Assembly (NCBI RefSeq): GCF_017255415.1
Contig: NZ_JAFJZZ010000005.1
Span: 142,064 to 206,063, forward strand
Direction: 5' to 3'
Length of the DNA: 64,000 bases
DNA from: Clostridium aminobutyricum
GTDB taxonomy: Bacteria > Bacillota > Clostridia > Peptostreptococcales > Anaerovoracaceae
Positions 1 to 8,749 of this stretch are shown piece after piece. Each line of letters starts with the position of its first letter. Positions within the stretch are counted from its first letter, which is position 1. Position numbers and translations under genes: made by a program. The notes beneath the pieces were generated by a model, which saw nothing but the letters and a program-made list of their open reading frames with translations, was not told the DNA's origin and made no database searches.

Positions 1-1186
1 CAATGGGCAGGGCAGCAGGAGCATAACCTCTTCCGCATCGGCTGATGAGAGTGTCTCCATGAATCACTTTCACGACGGAATCATCGATAGGAGTTCTGAT
101 TTCACGGTTGTGCATTAAAAAATAATCGGCGACGTTGTTTAACTGGCTTAGTGCATCCCGATCTTTATAGCAAATAGGCATTCCGCTGATATTACCGCTC
201 GTCATGATGAGATATTGCAAGGAATGATCAAAAATGAAATAGTGAAGTGCAGAGTAGGGAAGCATGACACCGTACCGAATAAGCCCGGGTGCGACTGATT
301 CCGGGAGCATGGAGACTTTTCTTTTATTTAAGAGGACAATTGGTCTTTTATTGCTTGAAATGGTTTCTTCTTCCGCATCACTCACCATACAAATTTCTTT
401 TACCGCTTCAATCGTTGAAGCCATTACCGCAAAAGGCCGGTCCGGTCTTTTTTTTCGCTGCCTTAATAGTTCAATAGTACCTTTATTCATTGCATTGCAT
501 ACAAGATGATAACCGCCGATTCCTTTGACAGCTACTATTTTCCCCTTTTTAAACAGTTGTTTCACTTTTTTTATGGGGTCTTCACAAGGGATGAGGTTCC
601 CGCTGCGATCATACAATTGGTATTGCGGACCGCAATGGGGGCAGCAAACAGGCTGTGCATGAAATCTTCTGTCCTCAGGATTTTTATATTCCGTTTCACA
701 TTGGGGACACATTTGAAAAGGTTCCATGGAAGTATTCTTTCGATCATACGGAAGTTCATCAATGATGGAATATCTTGGGCCACAGTTTGTACAGTTTGTA
801 AATGCGTATTTAAAATGCCGGTCCTTACTGGTTTTTACATCCCGCATGCAATCCTCACATAGCGCTAGATCAGGGAGCAGTAATCCCAGATGATTCTGAT
901 CTGCAGAACTGGTTATAATTCTAAAATCTTGATAATCTTCTGATTCAATAGAAAGTTTTTGAATCTTTTCAATGCGTGCATTTTGAGGAGGATGATGAGT
1001 GAGCATATGTACGAAACCAGTAATATCCTCTTTTTTACCGGATATATGCATCATAACCGAAGCCCCTTGGTTTTTTACGAAACCAGTAATATCAAACGAT
1101 TTTGCTGTCTTATAGATAAAAGGCCTCATCCCTACGCCTTGTACCAATCCCCAAATTTGTACAAGATAATTTGGCCGTTCACTCAT
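1..1186 (-). CDS. hypF: Carbamoyltransferase HypF, N-terminal part (runs off the left edge)
   Basis: HypF makes the cyanide ligands of the [NiFe]-hydrogenase active site from carbamoyl phosphate. About 395 of the usual ~750 residues are present. The acylphosphatase domain (about residues 6-92) has GLVQGVGMRP at 13-22. Two zinc fingers follow with the family's spacing: Cys110/113, 132/135, 160/163 and 182/185. The YrdC-like domain starts near 205 and includes KGIGGYHL at 221-228. The Kae1-like C-terminal domain lies outside the window. The start ATG at 1186 has GGAG at 1195-1198 and begins 3 nt after the stop of the HypA-like gene, so it is the third gene of a maturation operon. No lesion is seen in the visible part. 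Confidence 0.95.
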   Translation of the reverse strand, partial: MSERPNYLVQIWGLVQGVGMRPFIYKTAKSFDITGFVKNQGASVMMHISGKKEDITGFVHMLTHHPPQNARIEKIQKLSIESEDYQDFRIITSSADQNHLGLLLPDLALCEDCMRDVKTSKDRHFKYAFTNCTNCGPRYSIIDELPYDRKNTSMEPFQMCPQCETEYKNPEDRRFHAQPVCCPHCGPQYQLYDRSGNLIPCEDPIKKVKQLFKKGKIVAVKGIGGYHLVCNAMNKGTIELLRQRKKRPDRPFAVMASTIEAVKEICMVSDAEEETISSNKRPIVLLNKRKVSMLPESVAPGLIRYGVMLPYSALHYFIFDHSLQYLIMTSGNISGMPICYKDRDALSQLNNVADYFLMHNREIRTPIDDSVVKVIHGDTLISRCGRGYAPAALPI

Positions 1187-1189
1187 GAA

Positions 1190-1438
1190 TCATTCTCCGT
1201 CAATTTGTTCAATGGTAGCTGTAAGCGGTTCAATTTCTTTTTTCTGAACGACAATATCCGAATCCGTGTCAATAAGAGGATTATTCCTATCACCAAAATG
1301 TTCGCGAATACTTTGCTCACAGATATGACTGCGCGTATGTACCGTTAAAATCAACTTATGAATTTTAGAAATAGAGTTCTCTTTGCATAAGCTTACAATT
1401 GAATCGTACAAGTTTTGATTTAAAAAAGTATCATGCAT
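1190..1438 (-). CDS. HypA-like protein lacking the zinc-binding domain
   Basis: An 82-residue protein that starts MHD, like the MHE of HypA, whose N-terminal Met/His bind nickel for delivery to [NiFe]-hydrogenase. The first ~65 residues fit the HypA fold (helix, then KIHKLILTV strand), and the end (LTATIEQ) resembles the last HypA strand. The central zinc domain with its two CxxC pairs, present in ~115-residue HypA proteins, is missing; the only cysteines are isolated (in LCKEN and HICEQ). The start overlaps the upstream protease by 8 nt, with GGAGG inside that gene. It lies between a hydrogenase protease and hypF, which supports a hydrogenase role. Assignment to HypA rests on N-terminal similarity and context; it could be a divergent paralogue. 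Confidence 0.72.
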   Translation of the reverse strand: MHDTFLNQNLYDSIVSLCKENSISKIHKLILTVHTRSHICEQSIREHFGDRNNPLIDTDSDIVVQKKEIEPLTATIEQIDGE

Positions 1439-1892
1439 GATTTAATTCCTCCAAGATCATATTTTTTATTAGATTTTCAATTTCTGAGCATAAGAATGAA
1501 AATTTTTCCTGTAAAAAAGGGCTTAGCTCATCGCTCAGGTCTATCTCTGCTACTTCGATGCCGATGATATATCCTTTAAAAGTTTTATGATACAACTTCA
1601 TCAGTTCAATGATACTTAGGTCGTGATGCATAGAGCACTCCGAAGGTTGTGCCAATGCTTCTTCCAACCGGTATACATGAATTTCTCCCGGTTCTGTTCC
1701 GATGGATTGAGCGTCCAGCAGGATGACAAAGTCCCCTTCGTTTAGCAAATAGAAAAAGCCTTGAGAGTCTGTTTCCCCAATGATTATGTCTAGGTCATAG
1801 TCTTTAAAATTTCCCTTGATACATTCCAGTATCTTAATTGCTATACCGTCATCCCGCATGAATCGGTTGCCGATAGCACCTACCTTCATCAT
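1431..1892 (-). CDS. Hydrogenase maturation protease (HycI/HyaD/HybD family)
   Basis: This family removes the C-terminal tail of the [NiFe]-hydrogenase large subunit after nickel insertion. The 153-residue protein has the family's usual length. It shows GNRFMRDDG near the N-terminus (residues 8-16), an Asp at 60 followed by SIGTEPGEI, and a His pair at 89-90 before DLSI; these match the three nickel-sensing positions of HybD, with Asp where HybD has Glu in the first. It is the first gene of the minus-strand operon and overlaps the HypA-like gene by 8 nt. Two ATGs are adjacent (1892 and 1889); AGGATGG lies about 9 nt upstream. The hydrogenase structural genes are not in the window. Confidence 0.9.
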   Translation of the reverse strand: MMKVGAIGNRFMRDDGIAIKILECIKGNFKDYDLDIIIGETDSQGFFYLLNEGDFVILLDAQSIGTEPGEIHVYRLEEALAQPSECSMHHDLSIIELMKLYHKTFKGYIIGIEVAEIDLSDELSPFLQEKFSFLCSEIENLIKNMILEELNHA

Positions 1893-1922
1893 AATGTTAT
1901 ACCATCCTATTTAAATATATAG

Positions 1923-1947
1923 TATGTATATTAAGGGCTCATACATA
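1923..1947. promoter_or_regulatory. Inverted repeat in the hyp/msrA divergent region
   Basis: TATGTAT at 1923-1929 and ATACATA at 1941-1947 form a 7-bp inverted repeat with an 11-nt centre, about 30 bp upstream of the maturation protease start and 105 bp upstream of msrA. It could be an operator. No regulator can be named. Confidence 0.3.
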
Positions 1948-1958
1948 TCATGCTAACT

Positions 1959-1989
1959 AAACCGATTTTACGAGTTAAGAAAACCGATT
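1959..1989. repeat. Direct repeat AAACCGATT, 22-bp period, upstream of msrA
   Basis: AAACCGATT occurs at 1959-1967 and again at 1981-1989, two helical turns apart, about 60-90 bp upstream of msrA. A closely similar motif, AAAACCGAC, is repeated with a 21-bp period at 63217-63258 upstream of the rRNA operon. The spacing is typical of a tandemly bound activator or repressor. Confidence 0.4.
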
Positions 1990-2050
1990 CATATTACAAA
2001 AAAAGGGTAAGATAGTAAAAAGAAATAAAATAGATACAGGGGGAAAGTTG

Positions 2051-2569
2051 ATGGAGAAGAAGCGAAAAGAAATAGTTCTGGCAGGCGGTTGTTTTTGGGG
2101 ACTGGAAAGGTATTTGGAAGAAATCAAGGGTGTTGAAAAAACGGAAGTAGGCTATGCGAACGGAAAAACAGCCGACCCTACCTATCAGGAAGTTTGTCAG
2201 CTTGACACCGGACATGCAGAAACGGTGAAAGTGGTGTATGATCCAGAAGAAATAACATTAAAAAGATTGCTTTCGTTTTACTTTAAAGTAATTGATCCCA
2301 CTTCATTAAACAAGCAAGGAAATGACATCGGCACTCAATACCGAACAGGAATTTACTATGTGGATGAAAAGGATCGAGCGGTCATTATAGAAGCGATTCA
2401 GGAACTGCAAAAGGAATACGAAAAGCCGATAGCTATTGAAATCATTGAGCTGGATAATTATTTTAAAGCAGAAGAATATCATCAAAAGTATTTAAATAAG
2501 CATCCAATGGGCTATTGTCATATCGGAAAAGAATGGTTTGAATATGCCAAGAAGAGCTCTGATCAGTGA
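2051..2569 (+). CDS. msrA: Peptide methionine sulfoxide reductase MsrA
   Basis: Cytosolic repair enzyme that reduces methionine-S-sulfoxide in proteins. The 172-residue protein has the GGCFWG active-site motif with catalytic Cys14, the conserved GTQYRTGIYY block, and HPMGYCHIG near the end with Cys156 as a possible resolving cysteine. A TTG at 2048 lies just upstream, but ATG 2051 is better placed after the AGGGGG ribosome binding site (2038-2043). It stands alone between the hydrogenase maturation operon and a convergent MerR-type gene, a common arrangement for a stress-repair gene. No fused MsrB domain is present. Confidence 0.95.
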   Translation: MEKKRKEIVLAGGCFWGLERYLEEIKGVEKTEVGYANGKTADPTYQEVCQLDTGHAETVKVVYDPEEITLKRLLSFYFKVIDPTSLNKQGNDIGTQYRTGIYYVDEKDRAVIIEAIQELQKEYEKPIAIEIIELDNYFKAEEYHQKYLNKHPMGYCHIGKEWFEYAKKSSDQ

Positions 2570-2580
2570 AAGAATCCTAT

Positions 2581-2622
2581 GGACGGTCAGGCCTGATGGA
2601 AACGGTGAGGCACTGACTGTCC
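2581..2622. terminator. Long hairpin between msrA and the MerR-type gene
   Basis: GGACGGTCAG (2581-2590) pairs with CTGACTGTCC (2613-2622) with one G-U pair, and GCCT/AGGC pairs inside. It sits between two convergent genes. There is no clear U-tract on either strand, so termination is plausible but not certain. Confidence 0.4.
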
Positions 2623-2637
2623 GCAGGAAAATATAAT

Positions 2638-3477
2638 TTATACGCTTTTTAACGGATCATGGTATGTTGGGATAATTGGTATTTGAATCTCTGATATGTA
2701 TTCGTTTTCGGAATCGGAGAAGCCGTAGTCTACGATATTTTTTTCAATGGAATCTCCCGCGACTTGGTAACCGTTTTTTATAATCCATTGAAGAAGCAAT
2801 TCATAATGCTTTGCCATATCTCGGTAAGGACCTAAAAAAGCAATGCATGCGTATTGACCTTCGGGAATCACCTGCATCTGGGTATGAGGAACTTGATCCA
2901 AGGTGACCATTTCAATAAAGTATCGGAACCGGTTAAATATCTGATTTTTCATATCTTCTTTTGACAAAGAGGTATAGACTTGTCCTTCAATCAGCCAAGA
3001 GCTGCTTTTAAAGTATTTTTCGTTTTTTTTAAAAGCTTGAATTATTTCGACGTCACTTTCTACTGCATTCATATCTAAAAATACGCCTATTTTTTCAGGT
3101 AAGCTTTTTATTCTTACTTGATTCAGCTCATCGCTTGTACTTTCCAAGAGTCCGACTTTTGTTTGTATTTTCTTTTTTAGGTTATACAATCTGTTTATCT
3201 TAACGTCGATTTCTTCTTCTTTTCTTTTGAGCATATCCAATAAATTATTTCTATTTTTATTGTTCATATACATCTTGATGTCTCCTAGAGAAATATCAAG
3301 GCTTTTAAAAAAAAGAATCCTGCTCAGCTCAAAAAAGTTAGCTAAACTATAATACCGATAATCGTTGCTTAGATTGTAGTTTGGTTTCAAAAGAGCGATT
3401 TTGTCGTAATGCCGTAGCGTATCCGTGCTTATATTAAAGAGTTTAGCCAACTCTCCTATCAAGAACTTGTCCTTCAT
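2638..3477 (-). CDS. MerR-family regulator with C-terminal GyrI/BmrR-like effector domain
   Basis: A 279-residue transcription factor. The N-terminus (residues 5-75) is a MerR winged helix: IGELAKLFNISTDTLRHYDK, then the NDYRYYS wing. A coiled-coil linker follows (about 80-115, rich in K/E). The C-terminal ~150 residues contain PEGQYACIAFLGPYRD and a final IQIPI strand, as in the GyrI-like ligand-binding fold of BmrR-type multidrug sensors. It probably senses a hydrophobic or cationic compound and distorts a long-spacer promoter. No efflux gene adjoins it; the divergent neighbour encodes the SLH protein. The ligand is unknown. Confidence 0.88.
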   Translation of the reverse strand: MKDKFLIGELAKLFNISTDTLRHYDKIALLKPNYNLSNDYRYYSLANFFELSRILFFKSLDISLGDIKMYMNNKNRNNLLDMLKRKEEEIDVKINRLYNLKKKIQTKVGLLESTSDELNQVRIKSLPEKIGVFLDMNAVESDVEIIQAFKKNEKYFKSSSWLIEGQVYTSLSKEDMKNQIFNRFRYFIEMVTLDQVPHTQMQVIPEGQYACIAFLGPYRDMAKHYELLLQWIIKNGYQVAGDSIEKNIVDYGFSDSENEYISEIQIPIIPTYHDPLKSV

Positions 3478-3524
3478 GACTTTAACAATTTCCTCCCCTA
3501 AAGCTTTACTGGTGATATGATGTG

Positions 3525-3553
3525 AGTATAAACTATAAAGTCTTTTCTGGCAA
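3525..3553 (-). promoter_or_regulatory. Sigma-A promoter of the MerR-type gene
   Basis: On the minus strand TTGCCA (3548-3553), a 17-bp spacer and TATACT (3525-3530). A GGGGAGG ribosome binding site follows at 3490-3497, upstream of the start at 3477. Confidence 0.65.
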
Positions 3554-3664
3554 TGACAAAGTGTTCTGCTACAGCCATTGATTTTTCTTACATATTATAG
3601 TAGAGTTATAGAGCGAATATTTGTATGAAATGTACGATGTATGTTGACAGAAGGGATTGGGAAA

Positions 3665-6184
3665 ATGAAAAAAAGACTTTTAAGCCTCTTACTATGCACA
3701 GCAATTATTGTAACGATGATGCCATGTCTCAGTATCAATGCATTTGCGACAACAGGAGAGGAAACCTCCGTTAGGGGAACCGAGAACAACAACACCAATG
3801 AGCCGATTTTGGCTTATGTCCCGCTGGATAACCGTCCGGTTAATGTAGATCGCGTTGTTTATGAGGCGGAATCGGCAGGGTTTACCGTTAAAATGCCGGA
3901 TGAAGATTATTATGCGACGAGATTAGACGGGCAGCCTTTAAACTCAAACGGTACCCAGTATGGGGATAGTCAAAAGTTAATGGACTGGATTTTGGAAATG
4001 GATCAATCCACGGATTATTTTGTCATTTCGCTGGATCAGCTCCTTTCCGGTGGATTGGTAAACTCCAGAACGATCTGCAAGACAACTTATTATGACGAAT
4101 ATAAAATGATTGATGCTTTAATTAATCTATCGAAAAGTAATCATGTATATATCATTGATACAGTGGCCCGTTTAGCTTCTTGTACAGTGGGCTATCAAGG
4201 GGCGACGTTGGAGACGTACAACTATTTACGCCAGTATAATCTCAACGCCAGACCTGTATTGGATGTGAAAAATCTTTCCGTAAAGAATATTGTTGCGGAC
4301 TATACAAGGGATGAACAAGGCAGAAAAATTTCGGTGTCTGCCAACTTTGCGAAAGAAGTTAAAAATTCTTTGTATACTCGTGAAAGAAAGTTGAATCTGA
4401 TCAATTATATGCTGTCGATGGATACGGAAGGACAGATCAACTATTTCATCGGCATCGATGACTCAAATCCACAAAATACGGTACAAACCAATGAAGTAAA
4501 TCTCATTAAAAAGAAAATGGGTGATCGGGGACTGGTGTATTCGGGTGCGGATGAACTCGGCATGATGGCTGTATTAAATTTAATGATTGATTATTATGGC
4601 TATGATGTCAAGGCTGCCGCCGTCTACTTTGGCGATACGGAGACATCCGGCTCAGGCTCCATTTACGATATGGAAACCGTAAAAGAAAACGTAGAACAGC
4701 ATATGAAAAGCCTTGGCGTGCAGCTTGTAGATAAAGAACAAGCGGATTTGGAAATTGTCGTATTAACTTCGCCTGCTAAAACCTTGTTGAACGCGAAATA
4801 CATTAACAAAATGATCGATTATATTAACAATAATATTTCCAAAGGTGTTCCCACTATCGTGATTAATTCTGCACCGAGTGCCTATAGCGGCAATCTGGAA
4901 TATCGAATGATTCGAGAATGCGAAATGAGTATGCTGCTTGCTTACAGCAGTTGGGGTACGGTCGGAAATTCGATTGGATTGGCACTCAGTAACGGAATTT
5001 CCAGATATCTGTATCTACATAGCAGAACCAGCAGTACGGATACCGCGGATGTGGCATTCTTGAAAGGATTGATCTTTTCTTATGAAAAGGATATCAGCTA
5101 TATACGCGGAGGAGGAAAGGAATTATTTAATACCTATTTAAGCTCAAAGGGCTGGTCTACCAGCAATTATTATCAGAGTGACGAACAGGTAAAAACGGTC
5201 AGTACTGATTTAGAAAACCTCCTGAAAACTGCTGAATATAATGTGACGACCGAAGATATCCTTGATAATTTGACGGATTGCCGGTACTTTAAAGGACTGA
5301 ACGGCGAAAGCGGTATTATTGGGAAGATTAATTTATCCCATTATTCTGCGCCGTTTTTCAGAACCTATGAGATCCGGTTTGATATGGATGTTGATTTAAG
5401 TGATGTTACCATCAATGGATTTAAGGATGCCATGACGATCAATATGCCTTATACTCCCGAGCAGGGGCAGCTGACCTATTCCTTTAATTTATATTACTTG
5501 GACGAATCCGGCAAGATTCACAAGGTTCCTTGCAAGTATGATAAGGAAACCGGCCGTGTGATCTTTGCAACCAACAACTTACCATACTTTTTCACTGAAT
5601 CCTTGAGTATGGATGCCAATAAGGCGCAGTCTCTGTTTTCAGACGTTGCTGAATCTGCTTGGTATTTTGATGATGTGATGTATGCTTACGAAAAAGGACT
5701 GATGAAAGGGACGACGAACAGTACTTTTGAACCGAAGGCGTTGATGACTCGGGCGATGTTTGTATATACACTGTATACGATGGCCGGAAAGCCGGAGGCA
5801 GCAGAAGAAACTGTTTTCCCTAATGATGTCGGAAACAGCTGGTACAAGCCGGCTGTAAGCTGGGCGTTAAGCAATGGACTTACCTCCCTTGACGCAAATG
5901 GAAATTTTGCGCCTGACAGCCCTTTGACCAGAGAACAACTGGCCGACATGCTATGGAAATATGCAAGTTATAAAGGCATGGACAAAAATAAAGGAAGTTT
6001 CCCGGATATTTATGAATATGCAGATGTTTTTGCTGTTTCACCGCAGCTGCGTGAAGGCATGGATTGGGTTTGCAGCAAGGGAATTATAACGGGAACAGAT
6101 AATGGAACCAAAATTGCGCCGGCAAAGACGGCTACCCGTGCAGAAGTAGCGGCAATTTTAAAACGCTTTGTCCAACTAAGATAA
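3665..6184 (+). CDS. Secreted DUF4127 protein with three SLH repeats
   Basis: An 839-residue exported protein. ATG 3665 is chosen over 3641 because AAGGGATTGGG precedes it and because it opens directly on a signal peptide (MKKRLLSLLLC, ending around NAFA at ~28). Residues ~45-500 match the DUF4127 family, whose function is unknown; YVPLDNRPVN near the N-terminus is its hallmark. The last ~185 residues hold three S-layer-homology repeats (about 657-700, 715-765, 778-838), each with an aromatic/Asp-rich start and a TRAE/TREQ-like end, which would tether it to cell-wall polymer. It is monocistronic with a strong terminator behind it. An enzymatic role is not proven. Confidence 0.9.
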   Translation: MKKRLLSLLLCTAIIVTMMPCLSINAFATTGEETSVRGTENNNTNEPILAYVPLDNRPVNVDRVVYEAESAGFTVKMPDEDYYATRLDGQPLNSNGTQYGDSQKLMDWILEMDQSTDYFVISLDQLLSGGLVNSRTICKTTYYDEYKMIDALINLSKSNHVYIIDTVARLASCTVGYQGATLETYNYLRQYNLNARPVLDVKNLSVKNIVADYTRDEQGRKISVSANFAKEVKNSLYTRERKLNLINYMLSMDTEGQINYFIGIDDSNPQNTVQTNEVNLIKKKMGDRGLVYSGADELGMMAVLNLMIDYYGYDVKAAAVYFGDTETSGSGSIYDMETVKENVEQHMKSLGVQLVDKEQADLEIVVLTSPAKTLLNAKYINKMIDYINNNISKGVPTIVINSAPSAYSGNLEYRMIRECEMSMLLAYSSWGTVGNSIGLALSNGISRYLYLHSRTSSTDTADVAFLKGLIFSYEKDISYIRGGGKELFNTYLSSKGWSTSNYYQSDEQVKTVSTDLENLLKTAEYNVTTEDILDNLTDCRYFKGLNGESGIIGKINLSHYSAPFFRTYEIRFDMDVDLSDVTINGFKDAMTINMPYTPEQGQLTYSFNLYYLDESGKIHKVPCKYDKETGRVIFATNNLPYFFTESLSMDANKAQSLFSDVAESAWYFDDVMYAYEKGLMKGTTNSTFEPKALMTRAMFVYTLYTMAGKPEAAEETVFPNDVGNSWYKPAVSWALSNGLTSLDANGNFAPDSPLTREQLADMLWKYASYKGMDKNKGSFPDIYEYADVFAVSPQLREGMDWVCSKGIITGTDNGTKIAPAKTATRAEVAAILKRFVQLR

Positions 6185-6223
6185 ACGAAATAAGGACCTC
6201 GTCTATTTCAATCCTTGTAAGAG

Positions 6224-6267
6224 GGCTTAGAATGTAGAAGTTTACTGCATTTTAAGCCTTTTTTTAT
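6224..6267 (+). terminator. Intrinsic terminator of the DUF4127-SLH gene
   Basis: GGCTTAGAATGTAG (6224-6237) pairs with CTGCATTTTAAGCC (6245-6258) with two G-U pairs, followed by a T-run. Confidence 0.9.
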
Positions 6268-6268
6268 T

Positions 6269-6299
6269 ACGTAGGAAATATTGTTTTGAGATATTGACG
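6269..6299. repeat. Dispersed ~30-bp repeat, copy 1
   Basis: Begins ACGTAGGAAATAT and ends GATATTGACG. A second copy at 29241-29270 differs by a few bases and one indel in the centre. The flanks pair AATAT with ATATT. It lies just downstream of a terminator. Confidence 0.6.
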
Positions 6300-6316
6300 G
6301 ATATTAACCTGTCCAA

Positions 6317-6329
6317 TTCGTAAAACGAA
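6317..6329. promoter_or_regulatory. Palindrome TTCGT-AAA-ACGAA, possible MarR-type operator
   Basis: The site continues as CTGTTG, so ACGAACTGTTG is identical to the right half and flank of the palindrome in front of the efflux operon (14551-14570). This suggests that the two loci share a regulator, perhaps the MarR protein encoded at 17682. Confidence 0.45.
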
Positions 6330-6332
6330 CTG

Positions 6333-6361
6333 TTGACAGATTTGTGCAAGAAATTCATAAA
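6333..6361 (+). promoter_or_regulatory. Possible upstream promoter of the chemoreceptor gene
   Basis: TTGACA (6333-6338), 17-bp spacer, CATAAA (6356-6361). The -10 is weak. It abuts the palindrome at 6317-6329. Confidence 0.35.
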
Positions 6362-6418
6362 GTAATGAAGCCCAACTTCATACCGAGAAATACAAGGAAA
6401 ATTCGAAAATTTCTTATA

Positions 6419-6448
6419 TTGACTTTACAATGGCATCTATACTATAAT
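6419..6448 (+). promoter_or_regulatory. Sigma-A promoter of the chemoreceptor gene
   Basis: TTGACT (6419-6424), 18-bp spacer, TATAAT (6443-6448). It would give a leader of about 80 nt containing a 20-bp-period direct repeat. Confidence 0.7.
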
Positions 6449-6460
6449 TCTGGTATTATT

Positions 6461-6496
6461 TGTATTATTTTGTCTAATTATGTATTATTTTGTCTA
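6461..6496. repeat. Two tandem copies of a 20-bp unit in the chemoreceptor leader
   Basis: TGTATTATTTTGTCTA occurs exactly at 6461-6476 and 6481-6496, and a partial copy (GGTATTATT) lies just before. The period is 20 bp, just downstream of the -10 box. Confidence 0.7.
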
Positions 6497-6535
6497 TATC
6501 TTATGATAGACATGAAGTTGAAAGGTGTGATTGTT

Positions 6536-8662
6536 ATGCAGAAGAAAATACCAAACATTAAAATTGCCGCCACAAAAAATAAGACTTTGAGCACAAAGAT
6601 TGCCATTGTCACATCAATAATACTACTCTTTAGTTTTACTATCCTCATTTTTACCACTTCACTCTTTGTCAGCAAATCTATTCAAAATACCCTATCCGAT
6701 GAATTCACTATCGTATCGAAAACAAACGGCCAACAAGTTCAAGAGGTGATTAATAAGTCTGCTACGGCAGCTGAAACGTTGAATCTTTATATTTCCGATA
6801 TTCAAAAGAGAACGAGTTACTCCGCAGATCGAAATTATACCAGTCAGGTGAGCAATACGGCCATCACTCAGTTAAATCATGAAATGGAACAGTTTATTCT
6901 GGGAACGATCCGGTCGACCCTCTCTTGCAGTGATGAAATTTTAGGCATGGGGGTTTTGTTTGAGCCCTATAAGTTTGATTCTGCCATAGAATCGTATACA
7001 GCATATCTGACGGATGATGATGTTTCTGCTAACAATATACAATCTTTGGGTGTGTATGCGGATTATTCGAAAAACAATTACTACCAGCCTGCGGTGCAAA
7101 ATAAGGAACCTTATATCACCACCCCTTTTGTTTATGACGGAATAAACATGATAACCGTGAGTTACCCCATCCTTTACAATGGAGAAGTACAGGGTATTGT
7201 CTGCTGTGATATTTCAATTGATACGTTTAGTAAGATCAATGTGAAAAATGATAAGCTTCCGAGCTTATATGCCACTATTTTTGCCAGCGACGGTACGATC
7301 GTATATCAAACCAATAACCCGGATAATATGGGTAAAAGTGCAAAGGAAGCTTTGGGAAACGTTAATGCTGAAAAAATCCTTTCCCGTTTTACTGCCGGAA
7401 AGAGTTTTTCTGTAGAAACAAAAGCTGCCGATGGAGAAGCGTATCAAAGTTTTTTCTATCCTCTCCAAGCCGGAAACAATATTTGGTGGGCACAAACTGC
7501 GGTATCTATGAAAGAAATGAATCAAGATGTCACGAATACGGTATTCTTGCTGGTTGGTTTGTGTGTCCTTGTGTTATGTATTGTTGCAATAGCGATTACA
7601 GCTATTATAAAGCGATCACTAAAACCGATTCAGGATATCGTAACAGCTGCGGAACAAATTTCAGCCGGACATCTAGAGATCGACCTGGAATCCAAATCCA
7701 ACGATGAAATAGGACGGCTATCAACTGCTTTCAAGGCAACGGCGCAAGGTATTCAAACCATCATTGAGGATATTAATTATCAACTGGGCGAAATGGCTGC
7801 CGGAAACTTTGCTCTTTCGAGTAAGTCGGAATTCGCTTATGTAGGTGAGTTCAATCAAATTTTAGTTTCAATCAGGAATATAAATACAAATTTAAGCGGT
7901 ACGCTTTCTCAGATCAATCAGGCTTCTTCTCAAGTTAACATTGGAGCCGGACAAGTTTCTTCTGCCGCGCAGGCACTTTCACAGGGATCGGTGGAACAAG
8001 CCAGCAGCATTGAGGAACTTTCAGCAACCATCGCTGAAATCGCAGAGCAAGTGAAACTAAATGCAAAAAATGCGCAACATGCCAACCTTCAAGCCAATGA
8101 AGCCGGTGAAGGAATTACTGAAAGCAATAGTCAGATGATGGAGATGATTGCAGCAATGAGCGATATTTCGGATAAGTCCGGTGAAATCGGGAAAATCATT
8201 AAAACCATTGAAGATATCGCCTTCCAAACCAATATTCTTGCGCTTAATGCGGCAGTTGAGGCAGCTAGAGCCGGTACTGCCGGAAAAGGATTTGCGGTTG
8301 TTGCGGATGAAGTCCGAAATCTTGCAACGAAATCCGCTGAGGCAGCTAAGAATACGACGGAGCTTATTGAGCATACCGTATTAGCTGTTGAGAACGGTTC
8401 AAAGATAGCAGACAATACGGCAAATTCCCTAATGGCCGTTGTCGAGAAGACAAACACGGTGAATTCCCTGATCGGAGAAATCGCAAAGGCTTCCGAAGAT
8501 CAATCGAATGCTATTGCCCAGGTAAATTTAGGGGTAGAGCAGATTTCAGGAGTCGTGCAAAGCAATTCCGCTACTGCCGAGGAAAGTGCGGCTGCCAGTG
8601 AAGAATTGAATGGTCAGGCGGATCTATTGAAGGATTTGGTGAACCAATTTAAATTTAATTAA
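6536..8662 (+). CDS. Methyl-accepting chemotaxis protein with an extracellular Cache-type sensor
   Basis: A 708-residue chemoreceptor that passes ligand signals to CheA. TM1 is at about 18-44, followed by a ~290-residue extracellular region typical of double-Cache sensors (it contains the ITVSYPI and [10 protein letters not shown] strands), TM2 at about 335-358, then HAMP at about 360-412. The signalling domain has the conserved hairpin tip around 556-595 ([19 protein letters not shown], then [12 protein letters not shown]). ATG 6536 is chosen because AAAGGTG lies 8 nt upstream; earlier in-frame starts have no ribosome binding site and would add an unlikely N-terminus. No che genes are nearby and the ligand is unknown. 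Confidence 0.95.
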   Translation: MQKKIPNIKIAATKNKTLSTKIAIVTSIILLFSFTILIFTTSLFVSKSIQNTLSDEFTIVSKTNGQQVQEVINKSATAAETLNLYISDIQKRTSYSADRNYTSQVSNTAITQLNHEMEQFILGTIRSTLSCSDEILGMGVLFEPYKFDSAIESYTAYLTDDDVSANNIQSLGVYADYSKNNYYQPAVQNKEPYITTPFVYDGINMITVSYPILYNGEVQGIVCCDISIDTFSKINVKNDKLPSLYATIFASDGTIVYQTNNPDNMGKSAKEALGNVNAEKILSRFTAGKSFSVETKAADGEAYQSFFYPLQAGNNIWWAQTAVSMKEMNQDVTNTVFLLVGLCVLVLCIVAIAITAIIKRSLKPIQDIVTAAEQISAGHLEIDLESKSNDEIGRLSTAFKATAQGIQTIIEDINYQLGEMAAGNFALSSKSEFAYVGEFNQILVSIRNINTNLSGTLSQINQASSQVNIGAGQVSSAAQALSQGSVEQASSIEELSATIAEIAEQVKLNAKNAQHANLQANEAGEGITESNSQMMEMIAAMSDISDKSGEIGKIIKTIEDIAFQTNILALNAAVEAARAGTAGKGFAVVADEVRNLATKSAEAAKNTTELIEHTVLAVENGSKIADNTANSLMAVVEKTNTVNSLIGEIAKASEDQSNAIAQVNLGVEQISGVVQSNSATAEESAAASEELNGQADLLKDLVNQFKFN

Positions 8663-8693
8663 ATTTTAGAGAATCAATTTTGAAAAATATTTA

Positions 8694-8722
8694 TTGACAA
8701 ATAAGAATTCCCAGAATAAAAT
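8694..8722 (+). promoter_or_regulatory. Consensus promoter of the radical SAM/TauABC operon
   Basis: TTGACA (8694-8699), a 17-bp spacer and TAAAAT (8717-8722). The transcript would begin near 8730 and immediately include the structured leader. Confidence 0.8.
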
Positions 8723-8749
8723 GTAATAAAACAAATAGGAATAGTATAA

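Noticed and set aside
2051..2569. MsrA as a selenoprotein
   Set aside because: The catalytic codon encodes ordinary Cys (TGT); no in-frame TGA or SECIS is needed.
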